A stretch of DNA of 64,000 nt, taken from positions 57,057 through 121,056 of the forward strand of contig MBPM02000137.1 in NCBI GenBank assembly GCA_001695595.3. Direction: 5' to 3'. The DNA is from Plasmopara viticola (taxonomy: Eukaryota > Oomycota > Peronosporomycetes > Peronosporales > Peronosporaceae). A program made the position numbers and the translations under genes. Below, in pieces: positions 22,315 to 34,253 of this stretch (within the stretch, counting starts at the first letter, position 1; each line of letters opens with the position of its first letter). The notes beneath the pieces are model-generated. The model was not told where the DNA came from and did no database searches. It was given only the letters and a program-made list of their open reading frames with translations.

Positions 22315-23158
22315 ACTTAGCTCGGATATCTCACAAATATCAAAGGTCCAGATGTGATGTGCGGCGTAAAAATTTTGGCACTCGACTAGGCCCTATTCGA
22401 TAAGGGTCTAGTAAACGCAGCAGAGAGCTGGCTTTGTCCAAGAAATTGTTGCATGAAATCGCGCTGACAAGCCGCCCCGAGCCAAATTGGCGCAAAAAAC
22501 GGGAAAGGTTTGTAGCCGTAATAGGTGTTGGGCAAGCCTTGTATAGTTGCGCCGGCCTAAAAATATCTTGGGCAGCTAGTAATTTTACTAACCCTAGTAA
22601 CCTTGTAGCTCCGGCTTAAGCTCTACCACAGTTGCCGTAGGTAGTATCCACATTATTTAGAATGGGCATGATTAGCCTGTCAAATTTGACCTGAAGCCTT
22701 GTGAGTTTTCTGCGAAATTGAGTATGCCATGTAAATAGTACGAAGTTCCAATACAACCCAAGACTTTCCAGCGATGGAAACGGTGTGATACCACGTGGTC
22801 CGGGCCAATAGAAATGGGGGCGTAAAGAATACCATAGTCTTGTCCCCAAGGCGAAATTGCTTCATCGAAAAGTCGAATAATTGGGTCCGCCCAAGATAAT
22901 AAATTAGCCGGCATCCTGCCAGCTAAAATCGCTTTACACAGCATGTGAAGTTGAAGACTTTTAATGGAGTATAAGATAGGTGTTAAGCCTATTCCACCTT
23001 GACTTTTTGGGAGGAACCATCACTCGCGGGCCAGAGCGTTAAAAGACTTAAATCGACACATGAAGCGTGAAATTAGTCGTGAAAGCTGATCTTGAGAGCC
23101 AATTAACGGAATATAACTAACACTGGCCGTGAACCATAGTACAGGTAGAATTATCTGT

Positions 23159-23327
23159 TGTTATAAAAACAACGGAATTTCAGTGCTTACTCTGGATGCA
23201 TCTTCGGCTCCCTATGTGACTGAAAGTTTTTATGCCTGCCGTCCTCGATTTACACTTTTAACCTACTTTGGTATGCTCCTAGATACTACAACGGTAGCTA
23301 GGCAATTTGCTGGATAAAAGTGTAATG
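23159..23327. other. Conserved upstream segment of effector copy 2
   Basis: The stretch (AACAACGGAATTTCAGTGC to GCTGGATAAAAGTG) recurs at 50523-50695 and 60543-60705, always between the LINE-derived DNA and the SINE-like A element. It is absent before copy 1. No gene is seen; it may be distal promoter DNA. Confidence 0.45.
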
Positions 23328-23341
23328 AAAGTTGTTCAACT

Positions 23342-23664
23342 TGTATTGTATTGTATTACGTTATCGCGTTGCCAAGTTATGCACGTGCTAGGCTCTATGG
23401 CTAGTCCACGGCATAGAGTGGTGTCCGCATACGTCGAGTCTCGTTCGGCGGGCAGTGCAGCCAGCACCGAGGCCGTGAGGGTCTTCCATTATTTTGTGTA
23501 CTTCTGACTTGGTAAGAGCCCAGGTGGCGCCCTAGTGCTGGAGACCGTCGCGTCGAGGGTGAGACTCGTTAGAGACCTGCAGATGCCCGAGAGCACCTGC
23601 CCGAAGCGCGCGAGCATTAAGCCCCCGCGCTTGGAAGGAGGGCGTCACCCCAACCTTTTCCGAA
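23342..23664 (-). mobile_element. SINE-like element A, copy 2
   Basis: This 323-bp copy is flanked by the 14-bp duplication AAAGTTGTTCAACT at 23328-23341 and 23665-23678, with the TTGTA repeat at its left edge as in copy 1. The duplicated site differs from those of copies 1 and 3 and is offset by a few bases from that of copy 4, so it looks like a separate insertion. It ends about 140 bp before the effector start codon. Confidence 0.82.
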
Positions 23665-23678
23665 AAAGTTGTTCAACT

Positions 23679-23802
23679 ATGTATCAATATTGCTATATAA
23701 CGATCTTTTGCAGAATTAAATCCAATCAAAACGTTTCAAAGTTTTATTGGATAAGAATTGATTGGCAACCGTTAACACTACGCTTCTCCTGACAGTGTCG
23801 CC
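23679..23802 (+). promoter_or_regulatory. Probable core promoter and 5' UTR of effector copy 2
   Basis: The stretch keeps TATTGCTATATAACG, AATTAAATCCAATCAAA and GATTGGCAACCGTTAAC before the ATG, nearly unchanged upstream of the copies at 51206 and 61187. CCAATCA and its reverse ATTGGC are the clearest candidate elements. The transcription start is unknown. Confidence 0.35.
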
Positions 23803-26800
23803 ATGCGCCTTCAACCCGCCACGATCCTAAATGCCGTTCTTTTGATGGAATACGTCCATGCTGTTTCGACCGCAAGGTCTTACCAGGCCGCATCCAATGC
23901 CCATGACCTGCCACCTTTTACGGTGAATAATTGGCATGACGCTAAACGGTTCATAAGAGCTCGTGCGGGTGTTGACGACGAGGTCAGGACGATAAATCTC
24001 GCCGGACGATCGCCTGAATTGGATCAAGCTCTGGTAGGTGGTATTGATCCTGTTATGGATATCATCAACAACGTGAATATATTGCAAAATCTCGCCCCTG
24101 TCTTGAGTAATGAAGCTAAGGCAAGTCAGATCCCGTTTCCTGTAGGCAACAAAGATAAAGTGCACAAAGCACTCCTTCTGCTCTCGGGAAACTCGAACTA
24201 CCTGGATGCTGTCACCGGTCAGGCTCAGTCATTGCGGAACTATCTTAAATTACTCGAGACTGAGTCCGACCACTCGGCGCCAGCAGTTGTCGATGCGATG
24301 GAAGCCACTCGTTCGGATTGGGATAAGTACAAGAAACTGCTCGATCACTTGAACTTTAAAAAGCAGAAGAATGTACTTAGGGACTGGCTTGGGGAGGAGT
24401 CGAGTACAGCTGACATGTTCGAACTGCTCACTTCAGACGTCAAAGAAGAAGATCTGTACAACGGCAAGTTGCTCGCGGCTTTCGATACATATGTTGAGAT
24501 TTACAATACAAAGCACCCGACAGAGCGACTGAGTTTGCTGGCGGCACTCACCGTTTGCTTTGGCGATTTTCGCGTGGCGCAGATGATTGATACAGCCAAG
24601 TCGATGTCGGCTTTCAAAGAAATGGGAAAATCGGTAAAAAATCTTGAGAGTAGGCAAATCAAATACTGGGTTGACGCTCGTAAAACACCGGACGAGGTTG
24701 CTCAGCTATTGAGGATTGGGTCACCATTGTTAGAATCGTCTGAGATAGCGATGATCGGAAAATGGCTAAAGTTTATCCAAGAGCTGAGCAAGCATGAAAA
24801 AGAGACTTCTTTGTATCCGATCAAGACATTAAAAAGGCTTTACTCTCACTCCAGCTTAAACTTTGACATCAGGGTTATAAAGTTTCTCACAAGCGAATCA
24901 GACTTGGAAAAAGGCCCGGCCGAGCTATTGAGAGCTTGTCTGATGCGTCACTGGTTTAACAGCTTGAAGACCCCGGATCAACTTGAGACGCTTTTCAAGT
25001 CGAAGTCTCTCAAGTCCTTCGATGGCAAGGACCTCAACTTTGCTTCATTATTGAAGCGGTACAAAAAACTGTACAATAAATTTGCTCCTTCATCGCAAAA
25101 TCCATTTTATAGTGGGTTAAAAACTACTTCTGGTCTTAGGGACGAAAAGTGGTACAGCATAGCATTTGCTGAGCTGAGATCTATCATTTCTCAACAGAAC
25201 GAGAATGAGCCTATTGAGAAACTGAGCTTGTTTGTAGCACTTACTCTTCGGTATGGAGATCGCGAAGCATCGACGATCATTGACAGTGTGATGAAAATAG
25301 ACGAGACGATGCAAATTGCCAAAGTATTGGAGACCGAGCAAATCCAGTTCTGGATCGACACTGGAAAGACTCCGGACGAAGTTTTCAAGCTGCTGGATTT
25401 TAACAGCCGGACGTTGGGTTACAAGTGGGTGAAATTTTGCAACATGTTCAGTCTGCGTCATCCAGAGTTAGGAATGGACCCATTTAAACAATTAAGCAAA
25501 TACTTCAGTGACGACGTGCTTGCCATGTTTGTCGTAATGGCAACATCAGAAAAGTTGGACAATGCTCAACGTTATAAGGATACACTAATGCGGCGCTGGT
25601 TTGAAGAGATGAAGAACCCTGAGGAGCTGGAAACGCTGCTCAATCAAAACGAGAACAAGAAACGCTTCTTTGTACGTCTATTGAAAACGTACAGCGAATT
25701 TCACACGAACCTTGGCTTTATTTCTACGTCGACGGTCATCGCTGCTCGTGATAAGGTCAATGTGCTCACATCCTCCAATAAGAAGATGAACCTGCACGAC
25801 GGCCGTGTGCTTGCTGCCATTAAAGCTTATGTCGAGGTCTACAACGAGGTAAACCCTAACAAGCCACTGAGCTTGCTTGCAGTACTCACGGCCCGACTCG
25901 GCTTTAAGAATGCGTCGACAGTAATTGGAGCAGCAAAAGCGCTGCCAGATCTTGCGAAAACCGCCAAGCAATTGGAGACGGAGCAGATCCAGTTCTGGAT
26001 GGACGTTGGAAGAAGCCCGGACCAAGTTTCTAAGTTGCTGAACTTTGATTCCAAAAGCCCAGATTCAGTCTATAAGTGGGTTGAATTTCACGACAGATCC
26101 ATATCACGTGACCCAAAATTAGCATTTGACTTATTCAAGCCGTTGAGGAAACACTTTAGTGATGATGAATTGGCCTTGTTTGTCGTGGAGGCTCAGCCCA
26201 TAGATATGGTCAATGCCAAGCGACTGCAAAGTTTGCTGGTTTGGCGCTGGTTCGAGGAGATGAAAACTCCCGAGGAGGTCGAAGCGCAGCTCAATCGAAA
26301 CGAGAAGAAGCACCTGTTTGTTTCTCTTCTGAAGACGTACAATGACTTTCACGAAAACCTTGGCCTGCTTTCTAAACCAGAAATCATCCGATTGGGACAT
26401 TCTATCGGAGACATTACACCGGACATGCTTCATGTGCTTACCTCCACCGACATTAAGATGAATCTGCACGACGGCTCGGTGCTTGCTGCCATCGACGCTT
26501 ACATTCGTCTGTATAACAAGGCGAATACCAGAGAGCCACTGAGTTTGCTTGCAGCACTTACTGCTCGCTTGGGCCATCGTGATGCATCGACAGTGATTGA
26601 AGCAGCAAAAGCGGTACCGGATCTTGCGAGAACCGCCAAACAACTGGAGACCGAGCAGATGCAGTTTTGGGTAAATTCTGGGATGACCCCAAACCAGGTC
26701 ATCGAGCTCTTAGATCCCAAGTCGCAAGGTCTGGCTATTAGTTACAGGTACATAAAGTTTCTAGAAGTATTTAGCAAGCGTTCATCCGAGTCGTTGCTCG

Positions 26801-28224
26801 ATCCGGTTGGACCTTTAAGGGCCTATTTCTCGGACCTCAAGCTGGCTACGTTTGCCGTTGAGGGAGTTGAAAAAAATTCGGACGATGCCGAGCGATTGCA
26901 AGCCATGCTGTTACGGTCTTGGTTTAATAACATGATGCCGTCTGAGGCAGTCGCCAAATTGCTTCATTCAAACGGGGATAACCCAACCAATTTTGAGAAT
27001 CTTTTGAAGACGTACGAGAACTATCAGCGTTGGCATGGTCAACCTTCAAATCAAGATGTGATTACAAAAGAGTTTACAAAAAACGACATTACGAGTGGCC
27101 GTGCGTTCAGAGCATTTAAAGCTCACATCAACAAGTACAACGAGATGAATCCGATGGACCAAATGAGTATGATTGCCGTCCTCACCGCTCGCTTCGGGGA
27201 TGAGAAGGCAGCACATGTGATTGAAGCGGCTACGCTTCATCACACGAGCAAGGATCTCGCGGAAAAGGTGAGAAGCATGCAGATGAAACAATGGCTTAGT
27301 GATAAGAAAGCACCGCTCGATGTCTTGAAGTGGACTGTCTCAGAAGACAAGGAGCATGTATTTCAGCACAAAGTGTTTGCGTGGCTTAAGTACGTGAATA
27401 ATTATGAAAAGGCGAATCCGAATGAGGCAATATCCCTTTACTCTATCTTAGTTGCTCATTTCAGCGAGGAACTTGTGGATAAAGCGATATTTGCGAAAAA
27501 AGTTCCGAAAAAATGGGAGAAAGTCGCCGAGCGACTTCGCACAGAAATGGAACAATGGTGGCGGGATACCTTGAAAAGTCCGAACGATATACTCAATGAG
27601 ATGAAATTCAGTCTTAGAGATGCAAATGTGGTGACGGACAGGAGATTCAAAGCTTATATCAAGTATTCGTTTGAATATAGCGAATACAGCAATCTCAACT
27701 TCAACCGCATGAGACAACCTGTGCTGGCAAGAATAATGCAACATCACACAATTGACAAAGTGACAGACGTCTTGATTCAGGCGAAGGGCGAAGAAAAAGC
27801 GAAGGTGACGTGGAAAATCAAGTCTGGTACGGCAATTGATCCACTGGAAATCTTTACACTTGGCTCGACCCAAGGAGACATTGGTCTGATCAATGCTTGG
27901 ATTAGCTACATCTCTACGATCATTGGCCCAACTTGTTTAATCCATGACGGCTGCGATGTGATCACCTTGATGACGAGCACCTTTACATCAGAGGAAGGAT
28001 TTGAAAAGCTCAAATGGGCAATGGAGGAGGAGGAAGCACTGGAGGACAACGCCGCAGTGTTGATTTACGAGATTTTCGACGAGTGGGCACATAATGAGGA
28101 TTATCTAGAATATGCCAAAACCTTTTTCGAGACGATAGAGAAGAAGGACCCGACGAAGTTGCTTAGCGATATGCTCGCTGACTACCGTGAGAAAAAAAAA
28201 GCGCTGCACGTTGAACTTGATTAA
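23803..28224 (+). CDS. Giant secreted RXLR-like effector with tandem LWY modules, copy 2 (type 2 end)
   Basis: This intact intron-less gene encodes 1473 aa. Signal peptide 1-20 ends YVHA. The RXLR position (49-52) reads RFIR, followed by DDEVR, so both motifs are off consensus. The LWY chain has the same layout as copy 1, with alternating short (about 84 aa) and long (about 133 aa) spacing between W motifs. From about residue 1130 to the end it differs markedly from copy 1 (type 2 end, finishing ALHVELD), while about 9040-11220 of copy 1 corresponds to an almost identical stretch here. The copy at 51206 is about 98-99% alike by eye. The predicted role is a secreted effector acting inside host cells through protein binding; the host target cannot be read from sequence. 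Confidence 0.93.
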   Translation: MRLQPATILNAVLLMEYVHAVSTARSYQAASNAHDLPPFTVNNWHDAKRFIRARAGVDDEVRTINLAGRSPELDQALVGGIDPVMDIINNVNILQNLAPVLSNEAKASQIPFPVGNKDKVHKALLLLSGNSNYLDAVTGQAQSLRNYLKLLETESDHSAPAVVDAMEATRSDWDKYKKLLDHLNFKKQKNVLRDWLGEESSTADMFELLTSDVKEEDLYNGKLLAAFDTYVEIYNTKHPTERLSLLAALTVCFGDFRVAQMIDTAKSMSAFKEMGKSVKNLESRQIKYWVDARKTPDEVAQLLRIGSPLLESSEIAMIGKWLKFIQELSKHEKETSLYPIKTLKRLYSHSSLNFDIRVIKFLTSESDLEKGPAELLRACLMRHWFNSLKTPDQLETLFKSKSLKSFDGKDLNFASLLKRYKKLYNKFAPSSQNPFYSGLKTTSGLRDEKWYSIAFAELRSIISQQNENEPIEKLSLFVALTLRYGDREASTIIDSVMKIDETMQIAKVLETEQIQFWIDTGKTPDEVFKLLDFNSRTLGYKWVKFCNMFSLRHPELGMDPFKQLSKYFSDDVLAMFVVMATSEKLDNAQRYKDTLMRRWFEEMKNPEELETLLNQNENKKRFFVRLLKTYSEFHTNLGFISTSTVIAARDKVNVLTSSNKKMNLHDGRVLAAIKAYVEVYNEVNPNKPLSLLAVLTARLGFKNASTVIGAAKALPDLAKTAKQLETEQIQFWMDVGRSPDQVSKLLNFDSKSPDSVYKWVEFHDRSISRDPKLAFDLFKPLRKHFSDDELALFVVEAQPIDMVNAKRLQSLLVWRWFEEMKTPEEVEAQLNRNEKKHLFVSLLKTYNDFHENLGLLSKPEIIRLGHSIGDITPDMLHVLTSTDIKMNLHDGSVLAAIDAYIRLYNKANTREPLSLLAALTARLGHRDASTVIEAAKAVPDLARTAKQLETEQMQFWVNSGMTPNQVIELLDPKSQGLAISYRYIKFLEVFSKRSSESLLDPVGPLRAYFSDLKLATFAVEGVEKNSDDAERLQAMLLRSWFNNMMPSEAVAKLLHSNGDNPTNFENLLKTYENYQRWHGQPSNQDVITKEFTKNDITSGRAFRAFKAHINKYNEMNPMDQMSMIAVLTARFGDEKAAHVIEAATLHHTSKDLAEKVRSMQMKQWLSDKKAPLDVLKWTVSEDKEHVFQHKVFAWLKYVNNYEKANPNEAISLYSILVAHFSEELVDKAIFAKKVPKKWEKVAERLRTEMEQWWRDTLKSPNDILNEMKFSLRDANVVTDRRFKAYIKYSFEYSEYSNLNFNRMRQPVLARIMQHHTIDKVTDVLIQAKGEEKAKVTWKIKSGTAIDPLEIFTLGSTQGDIGLINAWISYISTIIGPTCLIHDGCDVITLMTSTFTSEEGFEKLKWAMEEEEALEDNAAVLIYEIFDEWAHNEDYLEYAKTFFETIEKKDPTKLLSDMLADYREKKKALHVELD

Positions 28225-30546
28225 ATATATATCTTTTCATAGTAGCCCGCAATGCTAAAAATTCCTTTAGAAAATGCAGGCTACTGTCTTTAACTCCATG
28301 ACGCCTTTCTTGGCTAATTTGCAGTACGAAATGTGGCCACTACGGTACGCTCACAGTAGCGACTTGGTTTCCACGCGCGCTTTATAAGCACCCGCATCAT
28401 ACTTTCAAGCAATTTGATTCTTCGTGGCTCTATATAGTTACAAGCCTTAATAGTCAAAGTTGCAATAGAGGTAGTCAATTGGGTAGTCAGAGTCGTAAAT
28501 AAAAATTAAGGAAAGAGATATGAAGGACCGCCAAATCAGATTATCGTATCCAAATAAGCTGTCCATATAATTAAACTTTGAGACTGCATTAGCCACGTCT
28601 ATTAAATGCTAACAATCACTTGTTTTCATCTAAAAAAAGGCAGTTGATACAACAACAACATATGAAGGATACTGACCATGTCTTTGCATTACTTTTTTTC
28701 ACGTAAATCGACTAAGTTTGCAGAGCGCTCGTGTCCATTGTTTACATCCTCATAGCTAGAATAAGTGCGCATCCGTGCGTTGTGCAAGCGCACACCAATC
28801 TATTTTGGTGCTTGCTCTCAGAATACTGCTATCGCGCGGGCGTCTCCTTTTAAAATTGCTAAGTTTGCGGCAAGAAAAGGGCTTCGAGTACTTTAATGCG
28901 TGGTGTGACAAGAAGAAGAGTATGCATGACACGGTACGCGTGCGTTACGAAAAGAAGTCTACATTAGTGCAGATTGCTTAAGAAGCAACTAGAAACACTC
29001 CTGACGCAATATGCCCTTGTGACATGAAAAAGGTTTTTCATGACGCAGTACGCTTGAGTCAACTAGAATGTTGCACGTAACGCAGTACATATAAGTGGCG
29101 CCAAAAAAGCATCGCGTAGCACAATACGCATTAGTGGTTATGCATGAAAAACATCGCCTTGAGCAGAACCTTCAGCACGCGTATGAATATCATAACAGTG
29201 TTTTGCATAAGTGGACCGTCATTGCAGCTTGTAAATGATCACAAAGCTGGTCAAGCGCAGGTTACCCTTTAGTTGGCAGCGAGCACTTTTACTAAGAGTC
29301 GATACGCGACTCCAAGTTTTAAAGTAAGTAACTCAGGCGTTATGCCGGATTTCCCTAAACTTCGGTAGATAGAAGAAAGCTAGTAATGCGATTTATACAT
29401 CGGAAGCATTAGCACTCCAATATCAAACAAATATTTCAGAGACCTGCTTCAGCAGGTGATTCTACAGCGTTTGACCGCGTACTGAACACCGCAGCAGTAT
29501 GCTTGATGAGCGGTTTCCAATGATACAAAATGGAAACTTCATTTCGAAGCTAAAAGGAAATAAAGGATATGCACGATATTGCACATTATGATCTTTTTCT
29601 GATGGCTGGATTAAGCTTGAGCCTGCTAACAAAAAAGATCGAAGGTTTGCTGATATATGCTGGTATAAATGTGGTGAACGGTGTCAGTATTTGGCGCAAA
29701 CGGCTTCCGACAAGTCGACGTAACTTACACCGGTATGCTGCAAATTGATGCAAAACCTGCTTCGTATAGCAAGAAGGAGGTCAATATCATCCGCTGGACT
29801 TCGATCGTCTGGTCGCTTTTTGCGGTATTGTGGAAGACTTAAACTTTGTGTTTGGCTTGGTCGGTATAGAAAGCTCACGGACGTTATGCCGCATGGAGTA
29901 AGGAGGTACAATTTCAACCTATTTTAATAAGTAGAACTGGCAAGACATCTCATACATACAATTATTAAAATTCCATGGCGTGCTAGGCACAGATGATGTA
30001 GCAACTCTTGTGCTGTTCCACCACGAGCAGTGCTCTTTTGGGGCTTAAGCAACTGGCTGGTATTTGCTTCTTAATAAGTTCGTTTTTCTCTGCTTTGTGA
30101 AGAAAATTTCTCAGTAAGAAAAGCATGCGGGTTGACTCCGCAGCTCATTGCTTTCAAAGGGCAACCTGCTGGTTCTTTTGTGGCAGTTTGCTGGTGCTTT
30201 TGTTTTACATCAGAAACAAGTGGTCTCTAATGTTTGTGTGAAATATAGCGCATGGTGCTTTGACAGCCTCACTAGCGGTTTATTGTTAATGTCTTGAGAA
30301 GGATCAGAAGGGCGAAAGACAAACAACACTAAACACTTTACAGTAGGGACACTGCTTGAGTCTCTCGCCGCAAACAGTAGATTTCGAAGCCAATCTGAGG
30401 CAAAAAGCACTGCTTGTCTCGAAACTTATTCTATGAAGTAGTGTTTTATCGCGAGCGTCACCAGGTGTACAGTGGAAAGTACCGACAACCTCCAACTCGG
30501 CCCCAATTCCTGAGTCAGCATCTTTACAACGCTGCCAGTATTACTA
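28225..30546. other. Gene-poor spacer, block 3 (left part)
   Basis: The first 1.2 kb are nearly repeated at 55627-56806, after the other type 2 effector. The rest is a more diverged relative of blocks 1, 2 and 4 (minisatellite near 28975-29140; TCGCCGCAAACAGTAGATTT near 30370). No convincing gene is seen; the 77-aa and shorter frames show no domain. A gypsy element interrupts the block. Confidence 0.55.
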
Positions 30547-30551
30547 CCACA

Positions 30552-30863
30552 TGTACGGGACCACACTCACATGTTCTAGAACCATTCTAGAATGTCAGTG
30601 AGCGTAGGTTACAAACATCCTATATGTTTTCGACAATAAAACTTAACCCACATTCAAGGAGAGATGATACATATATTCATATTAGTTAATAGGAAAGGCG
30701 ACGTACTAGGAGGAGTGACTTACATGAGAAAAACAGTAGGAAGAAAGTGAATGGGTTACATATCAGTCTAAGAAATAACATCACTTTTTCAGTTCTCCAC
30801 AAATCTTCAAGTCAACCTACAACCTACAGTCCAACACCGCCGACCAACACCCAGATCCTCACA
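30552..30863 (+). repeat. Gypsy 5' LTR
   Basis: This 312-bp LTR starts TGTACGGGACC and is directly repeated at 36005-36315. It includes an inner palindrome-like TTCTAGAACCATTCTAGAA. The target-site duplication CCACA precedes it. Confidence 0.92.
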
Positions 30864-31260
30864 AGTGGTAGCACTTGTTGGTCGTGCTTTCGCGTCGTCA
30901 AGTTCCTCGTCCTAGTATAACTGTCCCTGGGGTGTTTGCTGTCCCTTTTCCGCCCCAACCGTGTGGAAGCGCTGTGGAATTGGTCGAGTGTGTGGTTTTC
31001 AATATCTGCGCGTTATTCTGAGAGCCCGCTTTTGCAGATAGAGTCACTCAGTTGGGTATTGAGGTTGGACCCGACTTGGCTGGTTGAAGCAGTTAATCCA
31101 TTTCGGAAGGTTTAATTCCTGTGCGCACAAGCCGACCCACACTTCCTCACTCATTAATTTGAGTCAAAAGCTTCGGGGAAAGGAAGTAGGGCCAAATCAG
31201 TCGTGCACGTTCTATGGGCAAGAAGCGCCGCGCAAGATCTCATCCATTCTGTCAAAAAGA
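30864..31260 (+). other. Gypsy 5' untranslated region
   Basis: This non-coding stretch in element orientation lies between the 5' LTR and the inversion breakpoint. It starts with the TGGTAGCA primer-binding-like sequence. The 64-aa frame at 31084 shows no known domain. Confidence 0.6.
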
Positions 31261-32750
31261 TTTGTCGACAACAGTTAAAATGGCATCAAAACCATTTGAA
31301 ACAGGTATTCCAGTTATAAAATCCATTGACACAACATGCCAGCATTGCTCAGGTATTGGGATTGACATAAGTAATCCATTTTTTCGTTGATTGTCATGTT
31401 TTTAGCGTGTACAAGTTTCACACGTCTTGACATATTCCTTGATATCATTTTGTAATGTCTTCCAATAATAACACTGTGCAACTCGCAAGAAAGTTCTGCG
31501 ATTGCCAGGATGAGCAGCTATAGCAGAGTCATGATATTGCGAAATGACTTGAGTTCGCAAACGATCGTTGTTCGGCACACAAAGTCTTGCAACTTTGTTG
31601 AAAGTACGTAGAAACAATAATTCGTCATGTTTGATAAACAATGTGTCAGTATCAGACTTCGTCCATGAGTCTTGCAACTCAGGATCATTGGCATAACCTT
31701 GATGGAACCTTTTGCGGACATCTAGCGACAACTCGAAATAAGATGCAATCATTACTGCAGCAACTTGAAGTGACTCAGGCCCCTCCCGGAGCAGAGTTGG
31801 CCCAGATGGTGAAACACGCAAACGAGAACCTCGAGCTTGACATTTAGCATCACATTCATGAAATTTGATAGTTGAAGGAGCACATTCGTCTGGTCGACGC
31901 GACAAAGTATCAGCGACGACATTAAGAGCACCATTGATGTGATGAATCGTAAAAGTATACTGGGAAAATGTTGTCAAATATCTTGCCAAATTAGGGGACA
32001 CTTTAGGATGATGAAGCAGCCACGAGCATGCGCTATTATCCGTGAATATCTCAAATTGATGACCGTAAAGATAATGACGCCATTGGTCGAGACTAGCTTT
32101 TATTGCAAATAACTCCTTTTCATGTGCCGGCCAATTAATTTCATGAACACCAAGCTTCTTAGAATTGTAAGCAACAGGATGATCATGACCATTTACAAAT
32201 TGTGAAAGTACACCACCAATGCACAATCCTGACGCATCTGTAGTGAGTACGAAAGGGCGTGAGAAATTAGGTAAGGTGAGTACTGGTGCAGACTGCAAAG
32301 CGGACTTCAGACTAGCAAAAGCACGATCTTGGTCTTTCCCCCAAGTCCACTGTATGTCCTTCTTCACAAGCTTGCTTAATGGCAAAACAATTTGATCAAA
32401 TTGATGAATGAAGCGGCGATAATAACCAGCTAACCCGAGAACACTTTGAAGTTCCTTAACTGAAGATGGCACTGGCCATTTAGCAATTGCTTCAGTTTTG
32501 GAACTATCAACAGACAGTCCTTCCCGTGATACAGTATGACCCAAAAAGCTGACTTCTTCGAGTGCAAATTTACGCTTTCCGATATGAGCAAAAGGCTTTT
32601 CGCAAAATTTAAACACAGTCTTCAAATGAACTAAGTGTTCAGCATAAGTGTATCATCCAAGTATACGACAACAAATAGAAATTTTTCAAATAGAACTCGC
32701 ATGAGTCGTGACCAAACTCCTGGCATTCATGCAAGACCCATTGGTGCAAC
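31261..32750 (-). pseudogene. Gypsy RT C-part, RNase H and integrase N-part, inverted
   Basis: The 407-aa frame at 31402-32625 contains the RT thumb (SFLGHTVSREGL), the RT-linked RNase H (VLTTDASGLCIGGVLSQ, EIFTDNSACSWLL) and the integrase zinc-binding HHCC region ending CETCTR. YLDD, the RT active site, survives near 32655 but in another frame. Past 31402 the integrase core begins and is cut off at the inversion breakpoint near 31265. In an intact element it would copy the RNA and start integration. Confidence 0.9.
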
Positions 32751-32753
32751 ACA

Positions 32754-34091
32754 TTATTGATAGGTATCATTACTTGTACGAAATGCGATATACCTCTTGC
32801 TGTTTGGATGAATGCGCGTTTGATGATAACCTTGCGCCAATCCAATCACGGTAAAATAACAATTTCCTTGCATCTTATGAAATAGTTCGTCAATGCGCGG
32901 CAAGGAAATCTTTGTTACAATGGTTTGAGAGTTGACATACCGAAAATCAATAACCCATCGCAACAATATGTTTGCGTTACCAGATCGAATCCATTCGGAA
33001 CGTAAAACACTCGTTCCTGTCTTCGGATCCTTCTTTGGTATACCAAATATATTGGATACCCAAGGAGAGTCAGATAATTCAATCCAACCGCGTGATAGGT
33101 TTTCGTCAACAAATTTCTGTAATGCATCTTGTTCCACTTGTGATAGACGAAAAGGTGGTCGATTACTTGACTGAGCTCCTGGTTTCATGGTCATTTCAAA
33201 CTCTACCGAACGATGTGGCGGTAAAGCATCTGGCAATTTCTTTGGAAAAACGTCTTGGAATGAATCCAGCAAAGATTGAAGTTTTAACTCTTTTTGCTCT
33301 TCATCCACAGAGGCTTGACAACTTTTAATACGATAAACTTCTTCATATTCTGCCTTCTTTAATTTTCTTTGAAAACTCTGACGCGGAAATAATTTCATGT
33401 TCAATTGGAGGGTCAGGTTGATTATCGCTTGTATTGAATGAGACTCGATGCGTTCGCCAGTTTATGATTGGTTCATGAGCTGTAAACCACGGTTTACCCA
33501 AAATAACATCGTGAGGATATTCATTGGCCATTCCATGACCGGAACGTCTGAAAAATTATTTCCATTAAAAGATATATCTGCAAACCCTTGTTTAACTTTC
33601 TTCGTAATAGTGTTGCTGCCGTCGAAACGAGTAACTTGAATTACTTCTTCGGAATGGACATTCTGTAAAAGTTCTGGATTGACCACATTACACGTGGCGC
33701 CTGAATCTAGCATAATATTGACAGCATGTTCATCAAATTTTTCCTTGCTTGATGATTGAATCTTTTCCACTATAGTTTGCAGTAGCTTCACTGAATGTTG
33801 TGATAGCTTCATGAGACGTTGTAGAAATCTTTTTTTCTTGAACAGATTCATTTTCGAAGTAGTCGATATTTGCGCAATTATGATTTCGATTATCTTGATT
33901 GTAACTGCCTTGTTGTCTGTTCTTGCGCTTATAACATTGTTAAATAGTATGACCAAGTTTTTTGCAGAATGAACACTTGGGCTTTTTGGACGACGATTAT
34001 TTTGATACCGAATCTGATATCGGGATGACCTTTGAAAAGGACGAGCATGGTCAATTTCCATAGGCTCAGGTCCATTAGACGGCTGTGTCAC
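32754..34091 (-). pseudogene. Gypsy protease and RT N-part, broken
   Basis: 33462-34091 carries the aspartic protease (MLDSGATCNVVN), with DVILGKPWF continuing in a shifted frame at 33343-33531. 32754-33404 carries the RT fingers and palm (RWVIDFRYVN, GYHQTRIHP). The usual catalytic aspartate before the GYHQ box (IDL) is glycine here (VIGLAQGYHQ), so RT would be inactive even if the frame were whole. Upstream, near 33930-33998, is a CCHC zinc knuckle (CSFCKKLGH) with a stop inside. Confidence 0.88.
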
Positions 34092-34253
34092 TGGTAGTGG
34101 ACCAGGACGCGGAATACGTGGTGCTTGACTTGCATAGCCACTTGAAATATTTGAATGAGCGCGTTAGAAATCGAGAGCGACTGTGACCGCCGCTGATAAA
34201 GTTTCGCAACGTCGATACTGAACTTCTTCTCTAGTTATTTGCCGTAATCCTCT

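Larger units (their letters stand above)
21057..23158 (-). mobile_element. Inverted LINE 3' part plus flank, unit A
   Basis: On the minus strand this equals 48360-50517 read forward: end of the reverse transcriptase, zinc-finger region, LINE 3' end and the adjoining SINE-like B sequence. Left and right joins are sharp, because the + strand is collinear with the other unit up to about 21047 and again from 23159. Relative to that unit, about 1.6 kb (46750-48358) is deleted and 2.1 kb inverted. This is a rearrangement after insertion rather than twin priming, which would invert the 5' rather than the 3' part. Confidence 0.8.
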
